Positions 33,649 to 45,151 of a stretch of 64,000 bases of DNA are shown here, in pieces. The stretch is from Heloderma charlesbogerti. Lineage: Eukaryota > Chordata > Lepidosauria > Squamata > Helodermatidae. The position numbers and the translations under genes were made by a program. The stretch's first letter is position 1. Each line of letters opens with the position of its first letter. The stretch is from the NCBI GenBank assembly GCA_026122225.1, contig JANEZZ010001952.1:124001-188000 (forward strand), read 5' to 3'. The notes below the pieces were generated by a model, which did no database searches, had not been told where the DNA came from, and was given only the letters and a program-made list of their open reading frames with translations.

Positions 33649-34610
33649 TAGGGGTGCACGAAAGTCACTTACCTGGTCTTGCAGCTTTTTGCAGTGGGGG
33701 GGAGGCGTTTCGCTGCTCCCTCCGCGAAGTTCTGGCCGGAGGCGAGGCTTCCCGCCTCGCCCAGCCGAAATTCAGGCCAGGGGGGAGGCTTCCTGCCTCG
33801 CCCGGCCGAAATTCAGACCGGGGAGGAGGCGCCTCGCCTCGCCCGGCCGCGAAATAATAAGTTTTAAAAAAAATCACGCCCCCGTGATAGGCTACGTGAC
33901 GATTAACGTAGCCTATCACGGCTAGATCTGCAAAGTCAGCTGTGATAGGCTATGTAAATCGTCACATAGCCTATCACGGGTGACTTAAAAAAAAAAAATG
34001 CGCGTATGCAAATGGCGGCCCCCATAGGGAGCCGCCATTCGCGCTCCTTATTTGGTCGCTGTAGTCTACGTAAATCTTTACGTAGACTACGGCGATAATA
34101 AGGGCAACGCAAATAGCGTTGCCCTTATTTTCGCCGTAGTCTACGTAATCTTTACGTAGACTACTGTGGCCAAATAAGGAACGGGAATGGCGGCTCCCTA
34201 TGGGGGCCGCCATTATCCATACGTGCTTTTTTTTTTTTTAAAGTCACCCGTGATAGGCTATGTGACGATTTACGTAGCCTATCACGGCTGACTTTGCAAA
34301 TCTAGCCGTGATAGGCTACGTTAATCGTCACGTAGCCTATCACGGTTTTTTTTTTTTCTTTTATTGGAATGGCGGCGGCGGCAGCTGGTCGAAAGACTGG
34401 CTACCGCTCCCGCCCCGGATGAAGACCCGACGAACTGCCGGCCGGACCCGCCGCCGGGAGGGACATTTGCCAAAGGTAAGTCCCATCCCGGGGGGGGGGT
34501 GCGGGGTGTGGGGGTGTGTGGAGCATTTCTCCCTGAAACTTGTTTGGGGGGCCGAACACGTTGGCGCTCGGCCCCCCGATGTTTCGGGGAGAAATTCTCC
34601 GTCATCCCTA
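33649..34610. mobile_element. Family-1a multi-hairpin hAT element (962 bp) inside BovB
   Basis: L end TAGGGGTGCACGAAAGTC, R end ending GTCATCCCTA. Exact TSD CTTGAGCA (33641-33648, 34611-34618), single in the intact BovB near 14063. The longest symmetrical form: double hairpin (33885-33980), GCCGCCATT module, two TAGTCTACGTAAATC hairpins around a TAAGGGCAACGC centre (34050-34165), second GCCGCCATT module, second double hairpin (34250-34345). Confidence 0.98.
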
Positions 34611-34731
34611 CTTGAGCATGCTCCGGGAGAGAGCAGAGGACAGGAAGGCCTGGTGTGGTATGGTCCATGGGGTCATGAAGAGTCGGACACGACTGAATGA
34701 CTGAACAACAACAAAATAATAAAATAAAATG

Positions 34732-35276
34732 TTGGCGAATTCCTCCACGGACCCCAATGGGGCCAGATTCCAAGAATCCGGCCCCATTGGGGTCCATAGC
34801 AGAATAGAGCACTCACCTCTGTGCCCCCCCCTGGAATCTGTATAGTCTGGCTCCACTCTGCGGTGATCCTGCGGACCTGGCTGCCGGCTCCACCGCGCTG
34901 GCGATACGACAGGCTGCCCTTGCCGTATCACTGTGCTCAGTCTGGACGCAAATGGCGTCCACTACGTCATTTGCATCCCTGTTTTCACGCAATAGGCTAT
35001 GCAAATTATATTTACATAGATATTTGCGTAGCCTATTGCGTGAAAAACAGGGATGCAAATGGCGTCCACTATGCCATCTGCATCTGGACTTAGCACAGCG
35101 ATATGGCACGGCAATGGTGGCCGGCCGTGTCGCCAGTGCTGCGGAGATGGCTGCCGGCTCTGCAGGATCACTGCAGAGCAGAGCCGGCCTGGACAGATTC
35201 TGGGAAGAGGGATGGATCGCCTCCCCCCCCACAGACCCCCCCAGCAGGGACTGGGTGAGTGATCCGCCCACCCCTT
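34732..35276. mobile_element. Degraded family-1 hAT element
   Basis: The left end lacks the first bases (ATGTTGGCGAATTCCTCC resembles the R end after TAGGG). The interior has a long palindrome 34945-35090 centred on GCAATAGGCTATGCAAAT. The right end GGGTGAGTGATCCGCCCACC resembles the L end. No TSD. Confidence 0.65.
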
Positions 35277-36106
35277 CTTGCACCCCATTTGGGTGACGAG
35301 TTGCATCTCAAACCCACTCAGCAATATTTCCTATCTGGAAAGGGTGGCGGTTGTGTATGGGGGAAGTGCATTGCCATTTTGTATATGCGTATGCGCACAT
35401 GGATTTACCTGTAGGTGCACTAGAGTTAAGATGCACCTACCACCTCCACCCTGATACCTGGAAGATGCCTGGAACCTGAAGAAATCAAGTGAACATTTGT
35501 GCACTCTAACATAATTTTAAAAGTCTCTGCCCAAAAAGCAAAACCAGGGGTATAATAAAGGCAATATTTAACTAAGAATATGTACCAGAAAACTGGGGTG
35601 GTCCCTTGTAAATCAGAGCAATCGAAGCTAGGGACAGGGGCAGAATTTATTTGATTCACATTTTAATGTGAACTGACCTAATTCACACTTCCCAAACTAT
35701 TCTGGAGCTGGAATACAATGATTGTTCAGTTTTTTATACTTCTCAAAACTTTGAGATACAATCTCACTATCAAAGAATGCATATTAAAATGTGTACATTA
35801 TGGAAAATAGCATACAAAAGGGCAATGATTAAGTGGCAGTGCTTGCCAAAAGTGGGTATGTTAGGGAAAATTGTGTACAGAAATGCATGCACATTTTTGT
35901 ACAGACTTCTAAAAATAATTACCATAAACTGCTACAGAAATGGGACAGAATGAACTTGTGCATGGGGGGGGGGAAGTGAATGTTATATAGAAAGCAAAAC
36001 AGACGGAGATGTTTATTGCTAGCTGGAGCATATGCCAAAAAAGAAGAAATACAATTTTGCTCAGATTTTAGAAGCTCAGATGTTCCTTTGGAAAATGTGC
36101 AGTATG
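35277..36106. other. Intronic gap with a possible old hAT remnant
   Basis: 35629 begins TAGGGACAGGGGCAG and 35760-35930 has ATGCATATTAAAATGTGTAC phrases like other old elements; no right end or TSD found. Confidence 0.4.
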
Positions 36107-36628
36107 TAGGGATGCTGGAGAAATCCGCTGCGGACTCAAATGAGGCCGGATTCTAAAGAATTTGACCCCCAGAGTCCACAGCAGACCAGCTGCACTTACC
36201 TCTGGGTCCAGAGGGCTTCCCTCGGGGCAGCTCTCCAGCTTCCTGAAGAACCAGATACGCTAATGGCTGCAGTCATTAGCTTATCACAGGAAAGTTACAG
36301 CTGTAAATGGTGTATTGTTCGCCATTTGTGGCCGTAAATCACTTACAATACAGCTGTAAACAGCTGCAATTTAGGTAAAAGTAAGTGCTTTAATATGGCA
36401 TACAATACACCATTTATGGCTGTAATTTTCCTGCAATAGGCTAATGGCAGCTGCCATTAGCCTATCGCATTTTATAGGAAGGCAGAGAGCCACTCTGCCA
36501 ACTCTGGCAGATGTGGCAGGGCTCCAGAGGACTCTGTGGGGCCCCAAGTGGCCCGAATTGCCCCCAACTGCCCAGCAGCGGACTCCCCTTCTCCTTGGAC
36601 TGGACAGTGGGGGGTTCGTACATGCATA
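36107..36628. mobile_element. Family-1 hAT element (522 bp), diverged hairpins
   Basis: R end TAGGGATGCTGGAGAAATCC, right end TTCGTACATGCATA. Exact TSD GCAGTATG (36099-36106, 36629-36636). The interior palindromes centre on CATTAGCCTATCGC and GCTGTAAATGGTGTATTG, a different hairpin sequence from family 1a. Confidence 0.93.
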
Positions 36629-36636
36629 GCAGTATG

Positions 36637-37567
36637 AGTTCCATTCTTAAAATGAGCCTCTGCCTGCTCCCAGGAACTTCCTGATGCAGTCCACTATTCT
36701 TTGCTTAAATGGGAAGCCATGATCTCTCTTACCATGTTTTGGCCGATATTGCTGTAAAGGAACAGTTTGTCAGGCCAGAGCTATTATTCTCGCATTGCCA
36801 ATAGGCTCGCTGCCTTTAGCAGGGGCAGGGTAAATTCTGCAGAACCTCTCCTGGCATTCCTTCTCTGCTAATCTTATAAATCTTGCACTGGCAAGTGGGG
36901 CCACAACATTCAGCAAGCCAATAAGTGCCCTATCATTTTGGATTCATCAGTGCTAATCTCTAGGATACAAAATTATAAACTAGGGGAGCTTAAGCGGTCC
37001 AGCAGTCTGACATGCTGAGCTTCCCTGGGTTCTTCCTTAATGGGGAAAGTTAGATTTTAGCAGGATAATGTATAATCTTTTCGGTTGCTAGGAGTGTGCT
37101 AAATTGGCAGGTAATTGATACCCAGCGGAGTTGGGCGTTCCGTCTCCAAATGGGACTGAGGCTATGAAATCCCCTTTGATATCGAGAAAGGAAGGTGGGG
37201 GAAAAAAAAGTTCCACTCTGTATTTGTGGTTAAACCAAGCTAAGGTAGCTGAGTGCTTGGATGAAATGCTAGAGCCTGGAAAATGGTGTATCTCTCTGCA
37301 CTGCCACTTCTGTTAATGATGAACTTGGCTGTTCAGACGGAACCATTACTGGGTAATTGAACATGTTGCAGAGGCTTACTTCACTATACATGGGCTGGAG
37401 ACTGTGCCAGAAAATATGCGCACAACTCAAAGGCTCAGGCTCTGGGCTGGCTTCATTGGCAGCGCTGCCTACTCTTGGCTTTCTAGCAGGGGTGAACGAT
37501 GATATCAGAAGAGCAAAAGAATTGCTTGCCAGATCACATCACAAGCCAGGTTAGGTCAGTAATTTAA
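36637..37567. other. Intronic gap, nothing recognised
   Basis: No exon or repeat recognised. Confidence 0.4.
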
Positions 37568-38076
37568 CGTGTGTGTGTTCTGCCTTTCTACCCCAAAAAT
37601 GGTGCTCAAGGTGGCTAAAAATGAAATCCAAATTAAAATCAAACTCTTACTTAAAACATAACGTAAAAAAAAATAGTTTAAAAACACAATTAAAAACAGA
37701 ACAGTATAAGAAATAAAGAGCACCCGCCAATGAAAGAAGAAGGAAAAAAACTGCTCAGAGATGGACCAGCTTATATGCCTTGAATACACATCTTTGCCTG
37801 CTGGTGGAAGGACAACAGAGAAGGGGCCAACCTAGTATCCTTCGACAGGGAGCTCCAGAGCCTGGGATCAGCCACCGAGAAGGCCCTTTCTCATCTCTTG
37901 TCCCCACCAAAGATGACTCTGATGATGGAAGTACTGAGAGAAAGCCCTGCCCTGAAGATCTTAAAAACCCAGGGAGGCATGTATGGGAGAAGGCAGTCTT
38001 GCAGGTAGCCTGGCCCCAAGGGCTTTCTAGGTTGTAACCAGCACTTCGAATTGTGCCTGGAAACAGAGCAGTAGGC

Positions 38077-38291
38077 CAGTGGAGGCCTACTGGTGTCTCC
38101 AATGCTGGTGGCTCCAATTTACGTGGGGCTATGAATCTGTTCTGGGTTTCACCCAGATCCAGTCAGAACTCTTAAGGAGCTATCCAAGGTGCTGAACCCA
38201 TTCTGGGGATTGGATAGCCCCTCAAGAGTTCTGACTGAAACCCAGAGTGGATTCACAGTCCCACTGAAATTGGAGCCACCAGCCTCCACTG
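38077..38291. mobile_element. hAT-type palindromic element, CAGTGGAGGC ends (215 bp)
   Basis: CAGTGGAGGCCTACTGG ... GGAGCCACCAGCCTCCACTG. TSD CAGTAGGC / CAGTAGCC (7/8). The halves are inverted around GCTGAACCCATTCTGGGG. Confidence 0.85.
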
Positions 38292-38301
38292 CAGTAGCCG
38301 C

Positions 38302-38691
38302 TAGGGGTGTACGGACTGTGTAGAATCCACTCCATCTGTGTTTTGTGGATTGTCAGGCGCCTTTTGTTCCGCCATCTGCCCAGAGATGGATGTGATTTTT
38401 TTTCCCGTCATGTGGAAAAATACGGAAATATTTACGTAAGTATTTACATAATTTACCTCAGTATGTAACATTTAGTGTATTGTCCCTCACTCCATTCAAC
38501 GTTTCCTCAGCAGAAACTTATGTATTTTTCTACAGATTTATATGCGTAAATTTTGGGAAAGTAAAAAAATTGTCCAAAAATCCACAGACTCCGCACGGCC
38601 TGAGGGGGTCACTCCACAGCAGATCCCGCAGGTTGGATTCTTAGAAAACCAAGCTAATTTTAATCCGTCTCGAATTTCTCCAGCATTCTTA
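38302..38691. mobile_element. hAT-type element, family 1b (390 bp)
   Basis: TAGGGGTGTACGGACTGTGT ... TTTCTCCAGCATTCTTA. TSD GTAGCCGC / GTAGCCAC (7/8), overlapping the TSD of the preceding element, so the two landed back to back. Confidence 0.9.
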
Positions 38692-38871
38692 GTAGCCACT
38701 GAAGCTGTTGTAAGAATGGAATTACATGCTCCCTGTAACTAGCCCTGGTCAACAGTATGGCCACAGTATTCTGGACCCACTGAGATTCTGAACAGTTTTC
38801 AAAGGCAGCCTCATGTAGAGCACAGTAGTCGAAATGATCCAGCATGGATTTTCTGATGTTCTTATGCTCTT

Positions 38872-39016
38872 ACTATATGGCAGCCTTTTCCAAGCTGTGG
38901 ACCTACAGATGCTCTGGGCTTTGACTCCCATCATCAGCACCAGCCAGCATGGGCAATGGTCAGACATGCCAGGAGCTGTAGTCAAAAACATTTGTTGGGG
39001 GCACCAGCTTGGGTAA
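38872..39016. mobile_element. Palindromic hAT-type MITE
   Basis: TTTTCCAAGCTGTGGACCTA ... TTGACTCCCATCATCAGCAC ... GAGCTGTAGTCAAAAACATT; same family as 57176, diverged. Confidence 0.55.
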
Positions 39017-39217
39017 GGCTAAATAATGCAAGATATGCAAAGTTATGGTGATCGTTAAAATGCAGTGCCAGCTGACATTCACATGGGGATCCTGACTATC
39101 TCTCTTGATTTTTATGACTGGAAAGGTCGAAATGTATTGGTAAATGTGACATTCACTAAAGCTTCAATATTTACTGAAACACACTCTCTCATGCACATGC
39201 ATGTGTCTGCACATATG

Positions 39218-39272
39218 CATGTGTGTGTGTAAGTATGTATGTGCATGCGCATGCACACACACACACACACAT
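39218..39272. repeat. TG/CA-rich microsatellite
   Basis: (TG)n followed by TATGTATGTGCATGCGCATG and (CA)n. Confidence 0.8.
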
Positions 39273-39504
39273 ATGGATACCTTAGTTAATATATAACTCC
39301 ACTGGCATGGGAGATCCTCTCCCCATAGTCTGCACTCTTTAACTGTGGAGTGCATATGAATGAGTCAGCCCTGTATGTATGTAGCTGATTGTGTGAGTCT
39401 TTAATGTATGTCTGACATAAGCCCTCTTGGTCGTATGCTGATCCGGTGGGGAAAGACCGCCAGAATCAGCCCTGCCTACCTGGTTACATGATGTAGACCA
39501 CAGC

Positions 39505-40685
39505 TAGAGATGTGCGAACAAGCAAAACTCGAGCTAATAGAACTTCTCCAAATTCCACCTTGAAGCTTATTCCATTTCATGTCCATATGAGATTGCAAGC
39601 TTTTTGTTTTTGCTTTCTGTATGCTTTTTGCATGTGTATTTTCTCAAAGGCATACTTTTATTTTATTTATTAGCCGCCCATCTGGCCAGCTACCTGGCCA
39701 CTCTAGGCGGCATTCAAAACTAATAACAAATTTACATAATCAACTGAACAACAAGAACAAAAATAACAAAACAGCACTGCTCTAAAAAACCCTAACCTAC
39801 TCCAAATGTCTGCCTGAACAGTCAGGTTTTTAAAGCCCAGTGGAAGCTCATCAAAGAGGGGGCATGGCAGAGCTCACTAGGGAGGTAATTCCACAGAATA
39901 GGGGCCACCACAGAAAAGGCCTTCTTCCTTGTCCTCACCAGCCTAGCTGTCCTGGCTGATGGGACAGACAGAAGGCCTACTGAGGCCTATCTCGTTGTGC
40001 GGTGTCCCTGGTGTTGTTGGAGGCGCTCCTTAAGATAGACTGGGCCAGAACCATATAGGGTTTTAAAGATCAATGCCAACACCTGAACTGGGCCTGAAAA
40101 ACAACTGGTAACCAGTGCAACTCCTTCAGCATTGGAGTGATGTGGTCTCGCTGATGGCTGCCTTTAATCAGGCAGGCTACCTCATTCTGCACCAGCTGCA
40201 ACTTCTGAACTGTCTTCAAGGGTAGAATCATAGAATTATAGAATAGTAGGGTTGGAAGGGTCCTACAAAGCCATCGAGTCCAACCCCCGGGTCAATGCAG
40301 AAATCCAAGTCAGTATGGACTTGGATGTGGGTAACCCCACACAGAGCGCATTACAGTAGTCTAGGCAAGAGGAGACCAGGGCATGAACTACTGATCATCA
40401 TACATCAATTGCATGCATCTCTGAAATGTATGCATTCTTCTTCCATGGATAAAAGCATGTTTGTGTGCATTTTTTTCAAAACTACACATTTTTCATGCGT
40501 ATTTTCGAAATGTACGCATGCTGTCGAACACATCTGTTTTGGTCAGCAAATCACATTGCAAGCTCAGAAATAATATACAGATTTCGACTGGTTCAATTGG
40601 TTCAAATCTGTGTTTGGTCCAGGAGGTGTCAACTGGGTAACTCCTAATAAAAAATGAACTGGAATCAATTTATCATGCATTCCTA
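39505..40685. mobile_element. Old hAT-type element containing a LINE insertion
   Basis: TAGAGATGTGCGAACAAGC at left, ATCATGCATTCCTA at right. TSD ACCACAGC / CCCACAGC (7/8). Own parts about 39505-39654 and 40416-40685, with GCATGTGTATTTTC and TGCATTTTTTTCAAAAC phrases. The interior 39655-40415 is a LINE. Confidence 0.82.
39655..40415 (-). mobile_element. Minus-strand L2/CR1-clade LINE fragment with a nested CR1 tail
   Basis: Left edge TTTTATTTTATTTATTAGCC is the inverted poly-A-like tail. 40226-40321 is an inserted CR1 3' end (minus strand) ending in the CR1 tail motif, ATTCTATAATTCTATGATTC when read on the minus strand. The LINE resumes at CAGTATGGACTTGGATG. Confidence 0.7.
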
Positions 40686-41548
40686 CCCACAGCAATGTGG
40701 GACTGATCCATGAGGAAGTGACTCCCATGCCTCTGCTTAATATGAAGGGGGCTCTCAAGCTTACTAAGTACTAACTGGATAGTTGCCCTTCACTGCTTTA
40801 ACTCTTCCGCCCGCCAGTGCTGTCACCTCTCTTATACCTTGGAAGCTCCTGGGTTCAAGGGAAGCAATGCTAGGGAACCAGAGATTGATTACACTGCAGA
40901 TTTCCCCCATGCAGCACTCCCCATTCCTTTTGGGGACATTACCTTAAAGAGACAACTGATCCTATAAAAATCTATGTTTGTAATTTAGAGGTTTCCCAGT
41001 ACCGTAGTGGAGATGTGGAGAAGTTATGTAGCACTGATGGGTATTGACTTCCTATCTCAGCAAACTGGCAACTGATTGTTCTTCAAAAGCTGAGGTCAAT
41101 ATTTGCCTCTTGCGTCAATGAACCCTGATTTTTCACTCTGATCAAAGTCAATATCTGTTTATAAAGGCAATCTAAATTTGGTCTTGATGAAGGAAAACAA
41201 CCGCCACCTATCTATTCATATGACAGAGGCTAGGCAGAAGGATTAGACAGGCAGATTAGATGGGGAGAAACACAACTATTTGCCACAAAGGTAGGTCATG
41301 TACTGTATTCTTTGCTTCAACAGGATATACACAATAAAATAACAGTGTACAAGAATGGTTCACATAATTGCATGCTTATGCATTCCCTCAAATTGTGTGG
41401 TATAAGCTTTGAGTGCCAAGAAAACCAAGTGGTCCTTAACTGCATTCTAAAGTGCAGGCTTTGGTTCTTGCAAGGATAACAGGAAAAGTTTGCATGTAAA
41501 AAAGAAAAGAAAAAAGAAGCAAATGAAATTGCCCCATTACTTCACAGT
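40686..41548. other. Intronic gap, nothing recognised
   Basis: No exon or repeat recognised. Confidence 0.4.
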
Positions 41549-41560
41549 AGGCTATCTGGA

Positions 41561-44500
41561 GAAGGAAATGGCAACCCACTCCAGTATTCTTGCCAAGAAA
41601 ACCCCATGAAACATATCACAAGGCTAAAAGATATGACGCTGGAAGATGAGCCCCTCAGGTCGGAAGGTGTCCAATATACTACTGGGGAAGAGCAGAGGGA
41701 ATTTCCAAGTAGCGCCAGAAAGAGTGAAGCAGCTGGGCCAAAGCCAAAAGGACACTCAGCTGTGGATGTGTCTGGTGGTGAAAAGAAAGTCCGATGCTGT
41801 AAAGAACAATATTGTTTAGGAACCTGGAATGTAAGATCAATAAATCAAGGTAAGCTGGAGGTGGTCAAACATGAGATGGCAAGATTGAACATCGACATCT
41901 TGGGAATCAACGAACTACAGTAGACAAGCATGGGCGAATTTAATTCAGGTGACCATCATATCTACTACTGTGGGCAAGAATCCCTTAGAAGAAATGGAGT
42001 AGCACTCATAGTCAATAAAAGGGTGGGAAAAGCAGTACTGGGGTACAATCTTAAAAGCGATAGAATGATCTCAGTACGAATCCAAGGCAAACCATTCAAC
42101 ATCACCGTAATTCAAGTCTATGCCCCAACCACTGAGGCCGAAGAAGCTGAGGTTGATCGGTTCTATGAAGACCTACAACACCTTCTAGAACTAACACCAA
42201 CAAAAGATGTCCTCTTCATCATAGGGGATTGGAATGCTAAAGTAGGAAGTCAAGAAATCACCAGGATAACAGGCAGGCATGGCCTTGGTGTACAAAATGA
42301 AGCAGGACAAAAGCTAATTGAGTTTTGCCAAGAGAACACACTGATCATAGCAAACACTCTTTTCCAACAGCACAAGAGACGACTCTACACATGGACATCA
42401 CCAGATGGTCAATATCGAAATCAGATTGATTATGTCCTTTGCAGTCAAAGATGGAGAAGCTCTATACAGTCAGTAAAAACAAGACCTGGAGCTGACTGTG
42501 GCTCAGATCATGAGCTTCTTGTTGCAAAATTTCGGCTGAAATTGAAGAACGTAGGGAAAACCACTAAACCATTCAGGTATGACCTAAATCATATCCCTTA
42601 TGAATATACAGTGGAGGTGAGGAATAGATTTCAGGGATTAGACCTGATAGACAGAGTGCCTGAGGAACTATGGACAGAGGTCCATAACATTGTTCAGGAG
42701 GCAGCAACGGAAACCATCCCAAAGAAAAAGAAATGCAAGAAAGCCAAGTGGCTGTCTGATGAGGCTTTACAAGTAGCTGAGGAAAGAAGGGAAGCGAAAA
42801 GCAAGGGAGAAAGGGGAAGATATATCCAACTGAATGCAGAGTTCCAGAGAATAGCAAGGAGAGACAAGAAGGCCTTCTTAAATGAACAATGCAAAGAAAT
42901 CGAGGAAAACAACAGAATGGGAAAGACTAGAGATTTCTTCAAGAAAATTGGAGATCTCAAGGGAATGTTTTGTGCAAAGACGGGCATGATAAAGGACAAA
43001 GAAGGCAGGGACCTAACAGAAGCAGATGAGATTAAGATGAGGTGGAAAGAATACACAGAAGAACTATACAGGAAAGATCTTAATGTCCCCGATAGCCATG
43101 ATAGTGCAGTCACTGAACTTGAGCCGGATATCCTAGAGAGTGAAGTCAAGTGGGCCTTAGGAAGCATTAGTAACAACAAAGCTAGCAGAGATGACAGTAT
43201 TCCAGCCGAGCTATTTAAAATCCTAAAAGATGATGCTGTTAAAGTGCTGCATTCAATATGCCAACAAATTTGGAACACTCAACAATGGCCGCAAGACTGG
43301 AAAAGGTCAGTTTACATTCCAATTCCAAAGAAGGGCAATGCCAAAGAGTGTTCAAACTACCGCACAATTGCGCTCATTTCACATGCCAGCAAGGTGATGC
43401 TTAAAATCCTACAAGCTAGGCTTCAGCAGTATGCAAACTGAGAACTACCAGAAGTACAAGCTGGGTTTCGAAGAGGCAGAGGAACTAGAGATTAAATCGC
43501 CAACATTCGCTGGATCATGGAGAAAGCAAGAGAATTCCAGAAAAGCGTCTATTTTTGCTTCATTGACTATGTGAAAGCCTTTGATTGTGTGGATCACAAC
43601 GAACTGTGGCAAACTCTTAAAGTGATGGGAGTACCAGACCACCTTACCTGTCTCCTGAGAAACCTATACAAGGGTAAAGAAGCAACAGTAAGAACCGGAC
43701 ATGGAACAACTGAGTGGTTTAATACTGGGAAAGGAGTACAACAAGGCTGCATATTGTCACCCTGCTTATTTAACTTATATGCAGAGTACATCATGAGAAA
43801 CTCCGGATTGGATGAATCACAGGTCGGAATTAAGATTGCTGGGAGAATTATCAACAACCTCCGATATGCAGACGATACCACCCTAATGGCAGAAAGCAAA
43901 GAGGATCTAAAGAGCCTCTTGTTGAGGGTGAAAGAGGAGAGTGCAAAAGCTGGTTTGAAACTCAGCATTAAAAAAACGAAGATCATGGCATCTGGCCCCA
44001 TCACTTCCTGGCATATAGAAGGGGAAGAAATGGAAGCAGTGACAGATTTTACTTTCTTGGGCTCCAAGATCACCGCAGATGGTGACTGTAGCCATGAAAT
44101 TAAAAGATGCTTGCTCCTTGGGAGGAAAGCTATGGCAAACCTAGACAGCATTGTAAGAAGCAGAGACATCACCTTGCCGACAAAGGTCCGTCTAATCAAA
44201 GCTATGGTTTTCCCAGTAGTAATGTATGGCTGTGAGAGCTGGACTATAAGGAAGGCTGAGCGCCAAAAAATTGATCCTTTTGAACTGTGGTGCTGGAGAA
44301 GACTCTTACGAGTCCCCTGGACTGCAAGGAGGTCAAATCAGTCCATCCTAAAGGAAATCAACCCTGACTGCTCATTGGAAGGACAGATACTGAAGCTGAA
44401 GCTCCAATATTTTGGCCACCTAATGCGAAGAGAAAACTCCCTGGAAAAGACCCTGATGCTGGGAAAGACTGAAGCCAAAAGCAGAAGTGGATGGCAGAGG

Positions 44501-44646
44501 ATGAGATGGCTAGATAGCATCACCAATGCAATGAATATGAACTTGAGCACACTCCGGGAGAGAGCGCAGGACAGGAAGGCCTGGCGTGCTATGGTCCATG
44601 GGGTCAGGAAGTGTCGGACACGACTGAACGACTGAACAACAACAAC
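41561..44646 (+). mobile_element. BovB LINE, 5'-truncated, well preserved
   Basis: 3086 bp, flanked by a perfect 12-bp duplication AGGCTATCTGGA (41549-41560, 44647-44658). The 5' end joins at GGAGAAGGAAATGGCAACCC, a point of GGA microhomology, typical of target-primed reverse transcription. The 3' end is CGACTGAACGACTGAACAAC. Confidence 0.95.
41606..44635 (+). pseudogene. BovB ORF2, two in-frame stops
   Basis: A single frame of 3030 nt with only TAG at 41921-41923 (a TGG tryptophan codon in the 10950 copy) and TGA at 43439-43441. Motifs retained: LGTWNVRS, GDWNAKVG, SDHELL, IPIPKKGN, FIDYVKAFD, GVQQGCILSP, RYADDTTLMA, ELWCWRRLLRVPW. The second stop is at the same codon as in the 11013 copy. 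GVQQG instead of GVRQG is a change next to the RT core. Confidence 0.9.
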
Positions 44647-44689
44647 AGGCTATCTGGAATTTGACCTCTGAGGATGTTATCTATACTCC

Positions 44690-44795
44690 AAAATGAAACT
44701 GGTTTAACAGTCGTTTATTCTGTTGCCGCCTTGAGTTCCTTGTGAGAGGGAGAAAGGCGGGGTATAAATGCAATAAATAAATAAATAAACAAATT
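44690..44795 (+). repeat. SINE/LINE-type 3' tail
   Basis: GCCGCCTTGAGTTCCTTGTG ... GGGTATAAATGCAATAAATA then AATAAATAAAC. Confidence 0.6.
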
Positions 44796-45151
44796 CTTCC
44801 TGGGGATCCTGGAAACTGTGTTCTTGTGAAGGGGGCAGCCAGAGGTCTCTTAGCATGTTCCTATGGCTTTAAATGGCAATTAGATACATTCATGGGGGAT
44901 AAATCTATTGACAGCTATTAACTGTGATAGCTAAGTGGACAGTTTAGAGGCAGTATGCTAATAAGTATGAGCAAAGTTACACCAAATGAGATCCTTATTT
45001 CCTCAGAAAGTAACAAATTGATCTGTGTAATTTCAGATGAGAGTTCTCCTTTAATTCGAGATCTTGTTCTGTGTATATGAGTTTTTGCACTTGTGCAATA
45101 TCAAACTGCATCTTGGGACCAGGAGGTTGTAATTGCATAAGGTGTTATGAC
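44796..45151. other. Intronic gap, nothing recognised
   Basis: No exon or repeat recognised. Confidence 0.4.

Larger units (their letters stand above)
29970..34720 (+). mobile_element. BovB LINE, degraded and split by two hATs
   Basis: Same start as the 10950 copy (CTTCATGGATCACTGCCTTG) and same 3' end (ACACGACTGAATGACTGAAC). The tail duplication AATAATAAAAT occurs on both sides. BovB sequence occupies 29970-31910, 32529-33648 and 34619-34720, each joint restored by removing a hAT plus one TSD. Coding is broken: TGA at 30368, TGA at 30619, a one-base loss near 31511, TAG near 31873, and loss of about 65 bp after GACTACGCTAAAGCCTT near 32739. Confidence 0.93.
37568..38865 (-). mobile_element. 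Minus-strand L2/CR1-clade LINE split by two hATs
   Basis: On the minus strand the part at 38660-38845 reads as a diverged ...HFDYCALHEAAF..., VAILLTRASYREH..., LQQLQWL, matching the C-terminal third of the LINE ORF at 55327-56322. Interrupted by 38077-38291 and 38302-38691. Frames broken. Confidence 0.7.

Noticed and set aside
33649..33857. C-terminal extension of the BovB frame (316-codon frame)
   Set aside because: The last part is read-through into the inserted hAT, not LINE protein.
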